Shown here piece after piece: positions 35,212-43,953 of a stretch of DNA of 64,000 nt (the first letter of the stretch is position 1; each line of letters begins with the position of its first letter). The stretch is from Deltaproteobacteria bacterium (GTDB lineage Bacteria; Myxococcota_A; UBA796; GCA-2862545). The notes beneath the pieces are model-generated. The model had not been told where the DNA came from and did no database searches. It saw nothing but the letters and a program-made list of their open reading frames with translations. The DNA lies in assembly GCA_006226595.1 (NCBI GenBank), contig SBGP01000106.1, forward strand, positions 219,163 through 283,162. Reading direction: 5' to 3'. A program made the translations under genes and the position numbers.

Positions 35212-35490
35212 TCAGCCCGTGACCGGATGAATCCAGAACATCCCGGAGGCCTCGTCGCCGAGCCAGTCGATGGCCACCGAGCCGACCTGCTTGTGGTCGA
35301 GCGGACTCATGACCACGGAGACCCCGGCATCCTCGAAGACGAGGTCGTGTTCGGAAGGTGCATCCAGCACCAGCCCCAGACCGGGGCAGCCGTGTCAGCT
35401 GAAGCCGCGATGCAGCACCCGGGCGACCTTGCCCGGATGACGTGCCAGGGTGTGGCGAATGGCGGCGGCGGCGGTGGGGTGGATGCGCAT
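35212..35490 (-). CDS. HesB-like protein with in-frame UGA (probable selenocysteine)
   Basis: 92 residues if the TGA at 35395-35397 is read as selenocysteine; it would otherwise stop at residue 31. The upstream part is MRIHPTAAAAIRHTLARHPG..VARVLHRGFS. The frame continues without shift into HGCPGLGLVLDAPSEHDLVF, ending WIHPVTG. GCxGLxxxLDxP is the core of the HesB/IscA-like family, so both halves belong to one domain. Sec would be residue 32 in a U-x-x-C motif (U32, C35). The usual C-terminal CGC pair of IscA is missing, so this is a redox-type HesB-like protein rather than a standard Fe-S scaffold. HesB-like selenoproteins are a known family. A hairpin follows the UGA. The start has no strong ribosome site. 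Confidence 0.75.
35367..35393 (-). promoter_or_regulatory. SECIS-like hairpin after in-frame UGA
   Basis: On the coding strand GCCCC (35387-35383), loop GGTCT and GGGGC (35377-35373) form a five-pair stem. Imperfect pairing extends outward about five more positions. The GGUCU loop matches the apical loop of the E. coli fdhF SECIS bound by SelB. The loop starts 12-13 bases after the UGA, slightly nearer than the usual 16 or more. UGA-CACGGC at the site is also the fdhF context. Confidence 0.6.
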
Positions 35491-35685
35491 GCCACAGCGT
35501 ACGCACGGGGTGGACGCCCGCAAGATCCGCGGTGGTCGGGCGGCGGCGGAGCAGGACGCCTCGCCGCTGAGGTCGCTGATGGTGCGCTCTCGCGAGTCGA
35601 TGCGCGAAAAAGCCGAGGCAATCCGCACTTCTTCTGCCACACCTCGCGGGCGTGTCGGCTCTCACCTCCGAGCCAGGATTCGCCG

Positions 35686-36009
35686 TTGGTCCCCTACAAC
35701 CACTACCAGGTCGTGCACCGCGCGACGGGAGAGCCGCTCGCGACCGCACCGGCGGGTCGACGCGAGACCGTGTTCGACGCTCTGTCCCGTAGCCAGGTGC
35801 CGATCCGCAACCAGTGTGGCGGAAGCGCCATCTGCGGGCAGTGCGTGGTGCTGGTCGAGGACGGTGCCGAGGACCTGCGGCCGCCCACCGGCTACGAGCG
35901 TCAGCTGCTCCAGGACATCGGTGCCCACGAGCCCAACGCACGCCTCGCCTGCTGCATCCGCCTGCCGCCCGAGCGCAAGCGCCTGGTGGTCGCGCTCGAA
36001 CCCGAGTAG
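35686..36009 (+). CDS. [2Fe-2S] ferredoxin
   Basis: 107 residues of plant-type ferredoxin fold with cluster ligands in NQCGGSAICGQC (C-x5-C-x2-C) and a fourth Cys in LACCIRLP near the C-terminus. The x5 spacing matches the adrenodoxin/bacterial group. The only plausible start is TTG at 35686 (LVPYNHYQVV) with AGGA upstream; no ATG or GTG is in frame after the previous stop region. It diverges from the HesB-like selenoprotein gene, hinting at shared redox or Fe-S biology, but partners are unknown. Confidence 0.8.
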   Translation: MVPYNHYQVVHRATGEPLATAPAGRRETVFDALSRSQVPIRNQCGGSAICGQCVVLVEDGAEDLRPPTGYERQLLQDIGAHEPNARLACCIRLPPERKRLVVALEPE

Positions 36010-36038
36010 GGCCGGGCGGGCTCGGGTATGCTCGGGCC

Positions 36039-36875
36039 ATGCCGACGTTGGTCCTTCATGCGGGAGCGGGGGGTGAGACGCGTCCGGAACGCCAGGCGGC
36101 GATCCGCGACGAGCTCCAGCGCATCGGTGATGCCTGCTGGCCCATGCTCACTGCCGGGGCTTCGGCGGTCGATGTCGTGGTCGAAGCGACGCGCCTGCTC
36201 GAGGACGTGCCCATCTTCAACGCCGGGCTGGGGTCCAAGCTCCAGGCGGACGGCGTGGCGCGGCTGTCCGCGGCGCTGATGTGCGGTGACACCGAGCGCT
36301 TCGGCGGCATCGTCGGTCTCGAGGGCTATGCGAACCCCATCCTGCTGTGCCGGCCGCTTCTCGACGCGGACGACCGCGTGCTCATGGGGGACGGTGCCGC
36401 GGCGTGGGCGCGCGAGGTCGGTCTACCGGAGCGCAGCCCGGTCACCGAGGAACGGCTTCAGCAGTGGCGAGCGAGGGAAGCGGGGCGCACGGGCACGGTC
36501 GGCGCGGTGGCCCTCGACATCGCCGGACGCGTGGCCGCGGCGATCTCGACCGGCGGCCGCGGGCACGAGCGGGTCGGCCGGGTCTCGGACAGTCCCACCG
36601 TGGCCGGCAACTTCGCGAGTCGCGCGGCGGCGGCGGGCATGACCGGGATCGGCGAGCAGATCGTCGACGGCGGCCTCGCGGTCCGGCTCGTCGCGGCGGT
36701 CGATGCCGGCATGAGCCTCGAGGAGGCCGCCGATCGGGTGATGGGACGCATCCTCGAGCGCGAGTGGGAGGTCGGGTTCATCGCGGTCGACCACACCGGC
36801 GCATGGGTGGCCCGCGCGTCCACGTGGATGGGCTGGCGCGCGTACGACGCGCGCGGCGTGTACTGCACCGGCTGA
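36039..36875 (+). CDS. Isoaspartyl peptidase / L-asparaginase (Ntn hydrolase)
   Basis: 278 residues; hydrolyses asparagine or beta-aspartyl peptides after self-cleavage that exposes a Thr nucleophile. That residue is Thr153 in RTGTVGAVALD, the conserved cleavage site, followed by the substrate motifs ISTGGRGHERVGRVSDSP and AGNFA. The front LVLHAGAGG matches the family's HGGAG. It is a little shorter than E. coli IaaA (321), mostly in the linker before the cleavage site. No signal peptide, so cytoplasmic. It starts 29 bases after the ferredoxin gene. Confidence 0.88.
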   Translation: MPTLVLHAGAGGETRPERQAAIRDELQRIGDACWPMLTAGASAVDVVVEATRLLEDVPIFNAGLGSKLQADGVARLSAALMCGDTERFGGIVGLEGYANPILLCRPLLDADDRVLMGDGAAAWAREVGLPERSPVTEERLQQWRAREAGRTGTVGAVALDIAGRVAAAISTGGRGHERVGRVSDSPTVAGNFASRAAAAGMTGIGEQIVDGGLAVRLVAAVDAGMSLEEAADRVMGRILEREWEVGFIAVDHTGAWVARASTWMGWRAYDARGVYCTG

Positions 36876-36935
36876 AGCACGCGTTTCGCTCGCCCCCCCG
36901 CGGTCGTTGAGGTAGAGGGCGCCGGCGGAGGCCTC

Positions 36936-37385
36936 ATGCGCAACATCCTGTGGATCCTTCCTCTCGTGGCGTGCGGCGGGAGCGACGACCCCTGCGGCAA
37001 CGACGTGCAGTGGGCACCGTTCTCGACCCAGGAGTTCGCGACGCTCTGCGAGGGCGACACCCTCACCATCCGCGAGTTCAACCCGGGCGAGTACCTCGTC
37101 GACCTCAACGTCCAGTTCCAGGGCATCGATGGCGAGGCGGCGGTGGCCGGCGAGTGGAGCCTGCGCTTCGATGGCGAGCTGTCGACCACCGACCTCGTCT
37201 CCGAGGTCGCGTCCTTCGAGGACGGCGGCTGGTATCGGGTGCACACGATGCTGTGGCTCGGTCAGACGACCACCGACCAGGTCGACGCGCTGGATGGCAC
37301 CACCGCGACCCTCGAGGCCCGCTTCTCCGACCCGAGTGGCGACAGCGTGAGCGGCACCCTCGACCTGATCACCGCGGCGCCGTAG
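36936..37385 (+). CDS. Small lipoprotein
   Basis: 149 residues: signal MRNILWILPLVAC with lipobox, a short Gly/Ser/Asp linker and a beta-rich domain of about 120 residues with two cysteines (DDPCGND, FATLCEGD) that may pair. GGAGG is five bases before the ATG. No family recognised. It ends near a strong inverted repeat shared with the protease gene on the other strand. Confidence 0.65.
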   Translation: MRNILWILPLVACGGSDDPCGNDVQWAPFSTQEFATLCEGDTLTIREFNPGEYLVDLNVQFQGIDGEAAVAGEWSLRFDGELSTTDLVSEVASFEDGGWYRVHTMLWLGQTTTDQVDALDGTTATLEARFSDPSGDSVSGTLDLITAAP

Positions 37386-37439
37386 GCCGACGCAGAAAAG
37401 GTGCACCCCGACCGAGCCGAGGTGCCCCCGCGGGAGCGT

Positions 37440-37492
37440 GAGCGACGCAAGCCATCACCGGGGCAGGGGAGTCCCGGTGCGGGGGGTCGCTC
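37440..37492. terminator. Nested inverted repeat between convergent genes
   Basis: Outer arms GAGCGAC (37440-37446) and GTCGCTC (37486-37492) enclose inner arms ACCGGG (37457-37462) and CCCGGT (37473-37478). Placed 55 bases after the small lipoprotein gene and 19 bases after the end of the metalloprotease gene, so probably a bidirectional terminator. Confidence 0.6.
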
Positions 37493-37510
37493 GCGTGCAG
37501 GTGGGCCCTG

Positions 37511-39457
37511 CTAGGGGCGGGTGAGCCCCAGCTCGTAGCTCCCGCTTCCGGAGTAGGCCGAGATCTTCCACAGGTAGTACCCGCGGTCACCGGTGTACGA
37601 GATCGACTCGTTCGAGTCCGAGCCCTCGGAGCTCGCCACCGCGGTCCAGCCGCTGCCGTTCCACTTGTACAGGGTGAGGTCGAAGTCCGCGGAGGACGGG
37701 CCGGTGAGGCAGGCCTCGTGGGTCCCCGCCTTGCGGGTGTAGTAGTAGCTACCGTCCGGCTCGTAGGCGCTCGCGCCGGTGCCGCTCAGGCTGCCGCTGT
37801 AGGCCTCGTCGAGGCCCGAGCACGCCGTCGGCTCCGGCTCCGGCTCCGGCTCCGGCTCGGGGTTGGGCTGCGGGTCCGGGTCGGGCGCGGTGTACGTGCC
37901 GACGCCGACCAGTGCCCACGCCTGAGCCACGGCCTCGTGCTCGGTGCTGCCCTGGCCGTACAGATCGGCCGCAGCGCTGCGGGTCGCGGTCCGGGCGCCC
38001 GCGAAGTCGGTTCGCGACGTCATGTACGTGGTCAGGGCGCGGAACCAGATCTCCGCGGCGCGCTCGACGCCGATGCCCTGCATGCTGCCACCGCGGCTCG
38101 GGTGGGTGCCCCCGTTCGCGAGCAGGTAGAACGCGAGGTTGCCGATGCCGCTGTTGAGGTGCACGCCGCCGTTGTCCTGGCTGCCCGTGTAGCGGCTGCT
38201 GTAGTGGTCGCGGCTCACGCCGTCGCGGGTCGGGTCGTCCATGTAGCGCAGCGCGTCGCCGCTGCGGCCCGGGGTCATGCACTCCTCGCCGATCCACCAG
38301 CGCAGGTAGCTGTCGCCCTTCGCGTGGCGCTCGGCGAGCGCGCCGAACACGTCGGCGAAGGACTCGTCGAGAGCGCCGGACTCTCCGCTGTACACGAGGC
38401 CGGCCGTGTTCTCGACCACACCGTGGGTCATCTCGTGACCGGTGACGTCGAGGGTGGTGAGCGGGCCGAGCTCGGTGCCGTCGCCGTCGCCGAACAGCAT
38501 GTACTGGCCGGTCCACGCCGCGTTCGCATAGTTCTGTCCGTAGTTCACGAACATCGAGATCACGGCGCCGTTCCCGGTGATCGAGCCGACGTAGTCGGGT
38601 CCCCCGCGACCATCGAGCCCCGTCCAGCCGTGCGCCTGCTCGTAGTACTCGAGGGTCTTGGTGCCAGCATAGTGTGCATCGACACCGGAGCGATGAGCGC
38701 TGTCGGTCCAGCGGTTATCGGCATCCGTGAGGTAGTACAGCGAGCTTGTGGTGTTGCTGTACGTGTAGGTTCCCAACCCGTACGGACCATTCTCCAGGTA
38801 GTACTGGCCGCCGGAGGCCGTGGTCTCGAGGGACACGTTGCTCGTGTAGTGGCCGGTGCCGCTGCCGGTGGCGGTCCGCAGGTTGTTGTACTGCCACACG
38901 ACCTGACCGGTGTGTGCATCGACGAAGACCACGGGCATGTCCGAGTCCGCGGAGCCGTCCATGCGGTCGAGCTGTACGCGCCAGGTCAAGTGGTCCACGC
39001 CCTCGTGGCGGAGGATCTGCAGGTCGGCCTCGCTGTCGACCACGGCCGGACCGGCGGGGACGGCGGCGACCGCGGTGTCGAACGCCGTGCGCTCGACCAG
39101 CGAAGGAGTGGTGTCCACGTCGATGTCGCGGAGGAAGCCGTCGGTGAAGTCCACGACCTCGGCGCGGTCGTTCATGTGGGCGATGGCGGCGCCGCCGAAC
39201 ACCTCGACCCCGTTCACCTGCTGGCGCATGCGGGCGTGGGTGAACCCGAGGTCGTCCTTGCGGACGTGCTCGATGGAGGCGTCCACATCGTGGCCGATCT
39301 CGAAGGCGACGAAGTCGAGGGCGGCATCTTCGGCGGGAACGCTCGCGTCGCCGTCGGGGCGATCGGCGTCAGGGCGGGTGCGGAGGGGGGCTTCGGGGGT
39401 GCAGGCGGACGCCAGACTCGCGAGAACAAGAGCGCTAGAGAGAGAGCGAAGGGTCAT
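37511..39457 (-). CDS. Thermolysin-like (M4) zinc metalloprotease
   Basis: 648-residue exported protease. The signal MTLRSLSSALVLASLASAC ends in a lipobox-like cysteine. A FTP/PepSY-type propeptide (residues about 45-190) precedes the catalytic domain, with zinc ligands His341 and His345 in HEMTH, third ligand Glu365 in DESFADVFG and catalytic His in DNGGVHLNSG. After it come a (EP)n linker (PNPEPEPEPEPEP) and a pre-peptidase C-terminal-type beta domain (FDLTLYKWNGSGWTAVASSE). M4 enzymes cleave next to hydrophobic residues, in keeping with a predatory or scavenging life. The ATG at 39457 is preceded by GGAG; an ATG at 39469 has none. Confidence 0.93.
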   Translation of the reverse strand: MTLRSLSSALVLASLASACTPEAPLRTRPDADRPDGDASVPAEDAALDFVAFEIGHDVDASIEHVRKDDLGFTHARMRQQVNGVEVFGGAAIAHMNDRAEVVDFTDGFLRDIDVDTTPSLVERTAFDTAVAAVPAGPAVVDSEADLQILRHEGVDHLTWRVQLDRMDGSADSDMPVVFVDAHTGQVVWQYNNLRTATGSGTGHYTSNVSLETTASGGQYYLENGPYGLGTYTYSNTTSSLYYLTDADNRWTDSAHRSGVDAHYAGTKTLEYYEQAHGWTGLDGRGGPDYVGSITGNGAVISMFVNYGQNYANAAWTGQYMLFGDGDGTELGPLTTLDVTGHEMTHGVVENTAGLVYSGESGALDESFADVFGALAERHAKGDSYLRWWIGEECMTPGRSGDALRYMDDPTRDGVSRDHYSSRYTGSQDNGGVHLNSGIGNLAFYLLANGGTHPSRGGSMQGIGVERAAEIWFRALTTYMTSRTDFAGARTATRSAAADLYGQGSTEHEAVAQAWALVGVGTYTAPDPDPQPNPEPEPEPEPEPTACSGLDEAYSGSLSGTGASAYEPDGSYYYTRKAGTHEACLTGPSSADFDLTLYKWNGSGWTAVASSEGSDSNESISYTGDRGYYLWKISAYSGSGSYELGLTRP

Positions 39458-39998
39458 GGGTTTCTCCATGCAGATGTGGATCGCACGACGCAGGTGCACA
39501 CCACCCCGAACGATTGCAGGGCAATCGAGCGGCGTTCAGTTTGTGGCTGGACGGCGGGCTGGAGACGGGAAGCAGCCCGAAGAATGGTCGGGCCGTCAAC
39601 TCGGCGTCAGCACGCGAAGTGGCATGACTCCTGGGTCGCCGGGAACGCTACGGCCAACGCGCCCCGAGGGTCCAACCCTGGACGTGTCAACGGTTTGTGC
39701 GGAGGTCGGAAATCCCGAGTGCAGGCTCATCTGCTTCGTTTGGAGACGAGAGTTTTTTAATTAAAATGAGCCCATGTTCAATCATGTCAAGTGGGCCTCC
39801 AGTTTGTGTCAATCGAGAAAAACACCAGGTCTAACGGTGTGAATCAATTGCCGTTGACGGTGTGTTTTCGGGGGTTCACAGCATTGATCCATTTTAGTGC
39901 GGCGTCGCGTCGTGGAGCGACGGCGGCTTCATGGGGGCCGTGGGCTGGCGACGGCGGCGGGCGCGGGTGGTAGCGTCGCGGTCCACTGCGGAGGCCTC
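39458..39998. other. 541-base intergenic control region
   Basis: No gene is seen. A markedly AT-rich pocket at 39745-39900 contains the palindrome TTTTAATTAAAA (39755-39766) and stands out in this GC-rich DNA. It probably holds divergent promoters for the M4 protease and the SWIM-VWA gene set. It may also bind a nucleoid protein. Confidence 0.5.
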
Positions 39999-40463
39999 GT
40001 GCCGAGCTTCGTGCCCCACCCCCGACCTCAGCCCGAGAAGCGCAACCTCCAGAAGGTGCCCTTCGTCGAGCTCTTCGACGGCCGCCTCCAGGGCGTCGTG
40101 TCCAGCGGCTCCAGCGCCGACCGCGTGTACGTGTCGCTGATCGAGGCGGGCACGGGCAACTTCTACTGCAGCACCAACAACAACCGACCGTGCGGCGGGC
40201 TCGGCGGAGGCGGCGGCTGCAAGCACATCGGCGAGATGGTGAACAACGCGATTGCCCAGTACGGCGCCGAGCGCGTGGCTCGCTACCTTGGGGTGCCCGA
40301 GCCGCAGACCTCGGCCTATGGCCTCATCGGCTCGCTCGGCGGCGCGAAGACCAAGGTCGAGGCGGGGGAGGTGTTCGCGCGCTTCCTCGACTACCTGCGC
40401 TACGTCGAACTCCCCGCGTCCACGGAGCCCAGGCCCGAGATGGCCTGGTTCGTGACCGGATGA
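39999..40463 (+). CDS. Small SWIM-like zinc-finger protein
   Basis: 154 residues from a GTG start with GGAGG upstream. The centre NFYCSTNNNRPCGG..GCKHI has the C-x(n)-C...C-x-H order of a SWIM-type zinc finger, flanked by DRVYVSLIEAG and a helical tail (MVNNAIAQYGAERVARYLG). It is far shorter than E. coli YehQ (about 680), keeping only the finger region. It overlaps the next gene by ATGA and heads the first half of a YehLMPQ-like gene set, in which a SWIM protein regularly accompanies a MoxR ATPase and a VWA protein. Confidence 0.65.
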   Translation: MPSFVPHPRPQPEKRNLQKVPFVELFDGRLQGVVSSGSSADRVYVSLIEAGTGNFYCSTNNNRPCGGLGGGGGCKHIGEMVNNAIAQYGAERVARYLGVPEPQTSAYGLIGSLGGAKTKVEAGEVFARFLDYLRYVELPASTEPRPEMAWFVTG

Positions 40464-41740
40464 GCGGGGTGGATGCCGCTGCGGCGCTGACCGCTGGGCT
40501 CGATGCCGTGCTCGGTGACGGCTTCGCACGTCTTGGCTCGAAGCAGGTCGACGCGCTCGACGAGCTCGCCAGCGCCTTCGCGGGCACGCCGCTCGGTTCG
40601 ACCGTGCGCGCCGCCGTGGACGCTCTGGCTGCGGGCGAGTTGCTCGCGCACCACCTCACCGCGCTCGCCGCCGCCCGCGCGTCGCTCGAGGGTGCGCGCG
40701 CCGATGCGTTGCTCGCCGAGGTCGCGGGTTCGCAGGGACTCGTCGTCGCGCCCACCGAGGTCGCTCGGGCACCCGAGGCCGATCCCGAGGCGCTGATCCG
40801 CATGGAGAGTGCCCGCCAGTGGCTGGTGGAGGTCGCGCTGGCCGGGCTGTCGCAGCTCGACAACGCGACCATCGTGCCCATCGTCGGCACCCTCGAAGGC
40901 ATCCAGGCGCGGCCGGAGCTCGCGGGACTCGCGGCGCTGCTCACCGGGTTCGCCGGCGAGCTGCTCGACCATGCCCCCACCTCGAGTGTGGCGGACCCCC
41001 CGCTCCGGCGTTGGTCGGACCTGTGGGCGCGGTGCCTGCTCGCGACGTGGAGCCTGCCCGAGCGCCCGACCACCCGTTCCGTGAGCGGTCAGCTCACCGT
41101 GCTCGGCGCCGACATCCGCCACCACGATCACCTGCTGTCCGTCGTCGTCCACGGCCTGCTCGACGAAGGCGGCACCCGTCGGCTGGTTCGGACCACGCTC
41201 TCCGCGTGGAAGGTCGACGCCATCGCCGGCCCCGAGATCTGGAACCTGCTGCGCCCTCTCGCACCCGAGCTGGTGGACGGGCTCGCCAAGGGGGTTTGCC
41301 TCGCGGTCGACGGCATGACCCTGACCAGCGCCGGGGACCTGATCTGGGACGGCAAGGTGATGGGCAGTGCCGCAGCGGACCCGTTCGCGACGAGCCTGGA
41401 GGGCGCGGTGCTCGCCGCCCCGGCCCCGCGTGATCGCCACCCGCTGCAGCTCGCGATTCCCGCGGTGTTCGCGGGCACTTCCGCGCTCGAGGCCGCGGGC
41501 CTCACCGTCGACATGGGCCGGGTGTCGCCGTACTCCGACTACGACGCGGACGAGGTCGCGAGCTCCGATGCGATCGTCGGCCTGCTGCGCTTCGACGAGG
41601 GATGGAGCGTCCAGCCGCTGGCCGGGCGCAAGGGCAAGAAGCAGTTCGGCCCCGCCGAGGGCATCGCCAAGGCCGCGAAGGTCAAGAAGCCCGCGCTCGG
41701 CATCCTCCGCGAGCGCGCTTCCCGGCTGCTTCGCGCATGA
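40460..41740 (+). CDS. Conserved partner protein in MoxR-VWA cluster
   Basis: 426 residues, helical, no signal peptide or catalytic motif recognised. The front is a repetitive helical array (AALTAGLDAVLGDGFARLG, then LDELASAFAGTPLGSTVRAA). The back includes a basic tail GRKGKKQFGPAEGIAKAAKV. Overlaps both neighbours by ATGA, so it is made together with the SWIM-like and VWA proteins. Proteins named DUF5691 occupy this slot in other genomes; I cannot confirm that assignment by eye. Possibly a scaffold or substrate adaptor for the ATPase. Confidence 0.55.
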   Translation: MSGVDAAAALTAGLDAVLGDGFARLGSKQVDALDELASAFAGTPLGSTVRAAVDALAAGELLAHHLTALAAARASLEGARADALLAEVAGSQGLVVAPTEVARAPEADPEALIRMESARQWLVEVALAGLSQLDNATIVPIVGTLEGIQARPELAGLAALLTGFAGELLDHAPTSSVADPPLRRWSDLWARCLLATWSLPERPTTRSVSGQLTVLGADIRHHDHLLSVVVHGLLDEGGTRRLVRTTLSAWKVDAIAGPEIWNLLRPLAPELVDGLAKGVCLAVDGMTLTSAGDLIWDGKVMGSAAADPFATSLEGAVLAAPAPRDRHPLQLAIPAVFAGTSALEAAGLTVDMGRVSPYSDYDADEVASSDAIVGLLRFDEGWSVQPLAGRKGKKQFGPAEGIAKAAKVKKPALGILRERASRLLRA

Positions 41741-43113
41741 GCGGACCCGCCGAGTCCCGGCGCCAGTTCGCGTACTGGCACACGCTGCTCGCCTCGCTCG
41801 GCGAGGAGTCCCAGACCGAGGGCGCGGAGCGCGTGTACGGCGAGCTGCTGCGGGAGCTCGACCTGCCGACGCTCACCGCGGACCCGCGAGCGAGCATCGA
41901 CCAGGTGCTACGCCGCGATCCGTCCCTCGCGCCGCTGCTGTCGCTTCCGTCCGATGAGGACGCCCTCTCCGACGACGACGAGCTCAAGCGCACGCTCCTG
42001 TACTTGAAGAGCGTGCGCAACGTGTTCGGAAACGTCGGCGGCGAGAGCGTCACCGCCGAGGAGTACAGCCAATGGCTCGCGGACGTGCGCGCGTTCGAGG
42101 CCGCGAGCGGCTACCGACCCGGTCAGCTCATGCGCGGGCAGGGGAGTGGCGGTGGTCCACGGGCCTCGGAGGCCGATGTCGAGCACGCGATGGACGAGCT
42201 CTCGCGCGGCGGTGGGCTGATGAGCGAGCCCGAGATCCAGGCGGGGCTCAAGGGCATCGAGAAGCGGCTCATCGACCGCATGAAGCTCCGCGAGGTGCTC
42301 GCCGACGCCAAGCTCGCCGCCAAGCTCACACCGTCGATGGCGCTGACCGAGCAGCTGCTTCGCGACAAGAACCACCTCGAGGGCCCGGCCCTGCGCCACG
42401 CCAAGGACCTCATCGGTCGCTTCGTGCGCGAGCTCGGCGACCTGCTGGCCCGCGAGGTCGCGTCCTCGTCGACCGGCGAGCTCGACCGCTCCGTGCCGCC
42501 TCGGCGCATCTACCGCAACCTCGACCTCAAGCGCACGATCTGGGCGAACCTCACCAACTACGACCCCCAGAGCCAGCGCCTGTACGTCGACCGGCTGTAC
42601 TACCACCACCGCGCGAAGAAGCAGAACAAGACGCGGCTCATCGTCGTGGTCGACCAGTCCGGGTCGATGGTGCCGGCGATGGTCAACTGCACCATCCTCG
42701 CCTCGATCTTCGCGGGCTTGCCCAAGGTCGACGCCCACCTCGTCGCCTACGACACCCAGGCCCTCGACCTGTCGCCGTGGGTGCACGACCCGTTCGAGGT
42801 CCTGCTCCGCACCACGCTCGGCGGCGGCACGGACGGCACCTGCGCGATGCCTTACGTCCAGGGCAAGATCGTCGACCCGCGCAACACCGTCGTCGTGTGG
42901 ATCAGCGACTTCTACGACAACCGCGACCTGATGCCGTGGTTCACCACGCTCGTGCGTGGAGGCGTGAAGTACATCCCGGTCGGGAGCGTGAGCAGCGGCG
43001 GCTACTTCAGCGTCGACAGCTGGTTCCGCAAGGAGCTCAAGGCGCTGGGCACCCCGGTCCTCTCGGGCTCGCTGAAGACGTTGATTCGCGAGCTCAAGTC
43101 CGCGCTCAACTAG
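41737..43113 (+). CDS. VWA-domain protein, YehP-like
   Basis: 458 residues. The N-terminal 270 are helical. The C-terminal von Willebrand A domain has a complete metal-ion site: DQSGSM (DxSxS), the Thr in GGGTDGTC and the Asp in WISDFYDNRD. VWA proteins next to MoxR ATPases act as substrate-binding or chaperone partners, as CoxE, CbbO and E. coli YehP. Starts inside the stop of the preceding gene (ATGA). The matching MoxR gene lies 2.6 kb further on, beyond three unrelated genes. Confidence 0.82.
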   Translation: MSGPAESRRQFAYWHTLLASLGEESQTEGAERVYGELLRELDLPTLTADPRASIDQVLRRDPSLAPLLSLPSDEDALSDDDELKRTLLYLKSVRNVFGNVGGESVTAEEYSQWLADVRAFEAASGYRPGQLMRGQGSGGGPRASEADVEHAMDELSRGGGLMSEPEIQAGLKGIEKRLIDRMKLREVLADAKLAAKLTPSMALTEQLLRDKNHLEGPALRHAKDLIGRFVRELGDLLAREVASSSTGELDRSVPPRRIYRNLDLKRTIWANLTNYDPQSQRLYVDRLYYHHRAKKQNKTRLIVVVDQSGSMVPAMVNCTILASIFAGLPKVDAHLVAYDTQALDLSPWVHDPFEVLLRTTLGGGTDGTCAMPYVQGKIVDPRNTVVVWISDFYDNRDLMPWFTTLVRGGVKYIPVGSVSSGGYFSVDSWFRKELKALGTPVLSGSLKTLIRELKSALN

Positions 43114-43132
43114 CGAGACCGGTTGGCTCGGC

Positions 43133-43810
43133 TCACAGGCGCGCGAGGACCTTCTCGAAGCGCGGGTCGCCACGGAGTCCGTCGAAGTCCGGATCGTCCG
43201 CGATCTTGAACGGCTTGCCCACGTCCGCGAGTCGCTCGAGCGCGGCGATGGCCTCGTCGTTGCGGCCGGACAGGGCGTACGCGCACGCGAGGTTGTAGGT
43301 GTCGATGTGGTCGTCGGAGAGCGGCGCGAGCTTCTCCATGATCAAGATGAACGCCTCGTGATCGCCGGCCCGGTAGTGCTTCATCGCGATCTTGCGCGCG
43401 GGACGCAGGTACTCCTCGGCCTTGTCGTAGGTCTCGAGTCGGCCGACGAGCGCGATGAAGTCCGGGCGCTCGCGCAGGCTGTCGAGGTCCTCGTCGTGCA
43501 GCATCAGGAACGGGGTGCCGCGGTCCACCAGCCACGTGAGCCGCTCGATCGCCTTCTCGGGCTGGCCCGTGAGCGCGTAGCCGCACGCGAGGTTGTACAC
43601 GTCCTTCGGCAGCGGGTTCTTCTCGGTGATCGCCTCGAGCGCCGCGGTGAACGCGGCGTAGTCACCGTGCTTGTAGTGAGCCCACGCGTCGACGCGATGC
43701 AGGGCGTCGACCTGCTCGACGACGCGCTCGCCGCTGATCGCCGGCTCGGCGGGTGCGTTGTCGTCGCAAGCCACGGCGGAAATGGCGAGCAGAGCAAGGG
43801 CAAGGCGCAT
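43133..43810 (-). CDS. TPR-like lipoprotein
   Basis: 225 residues: signal MRLALALLAISAVAC with lipobox, then a duplicated tetratricopeptide-like array. The two halves share VYNLACGYALTGQPEKAIERL and TYNLACAYALSGRNDEAIAAL, each followed by a DxDFxxLRxxPxF motif (DEDLDSLRERPDF and DPDFDGLRGDPRF). It probably binds proteins at the periplasmic or outer face. It lies on the opposite strand inside the MoxR-VWA gene set, so is likely an interloper. GAGGA precedes the ATG. Confidence 0.75.
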   Translation of the reverse strand: MRLALALLAISAVACDDNAPAEPAISGERVVEQVDALHRVDAWAHYKHGDYAAFTAALEAITEKNPLPKDVYNLACGYALTGQPEKAIERLTWLVDRGTPFLMLHDEDLDSLRERPDFIALVGRLETYDKAEEYLRPARKIAMKHYRAGDHEAFILIMEKLAPLSDDHIDTYNLACAYALSGRNDEAIAALERLADVGKPFKIADDPDFDGLRGDPRFEKVLARL

Positions 43811-43953
43811 GACGATCCTCGGGCGGTGGCTGGGGCTACGCGCCACACCTTGGACCTATTGCATGCGATCGCACATTGCTGGACAGCGGGCCGCGCAACG
43901 AGCTCTCACCCACCCCGCGATCGGGGCTAGACTCGGGGCTCTTCGGAGTTCCC

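Noticed and set aside
35395..35397. Plain nonsense mutation (pseudogene) reading of the HesB-like gene
   Set aside because: Not excluded, but less likely: both sides of the TGA keep family features, there is no other lesion, and a GGUCU-loop hairpin follows directly.
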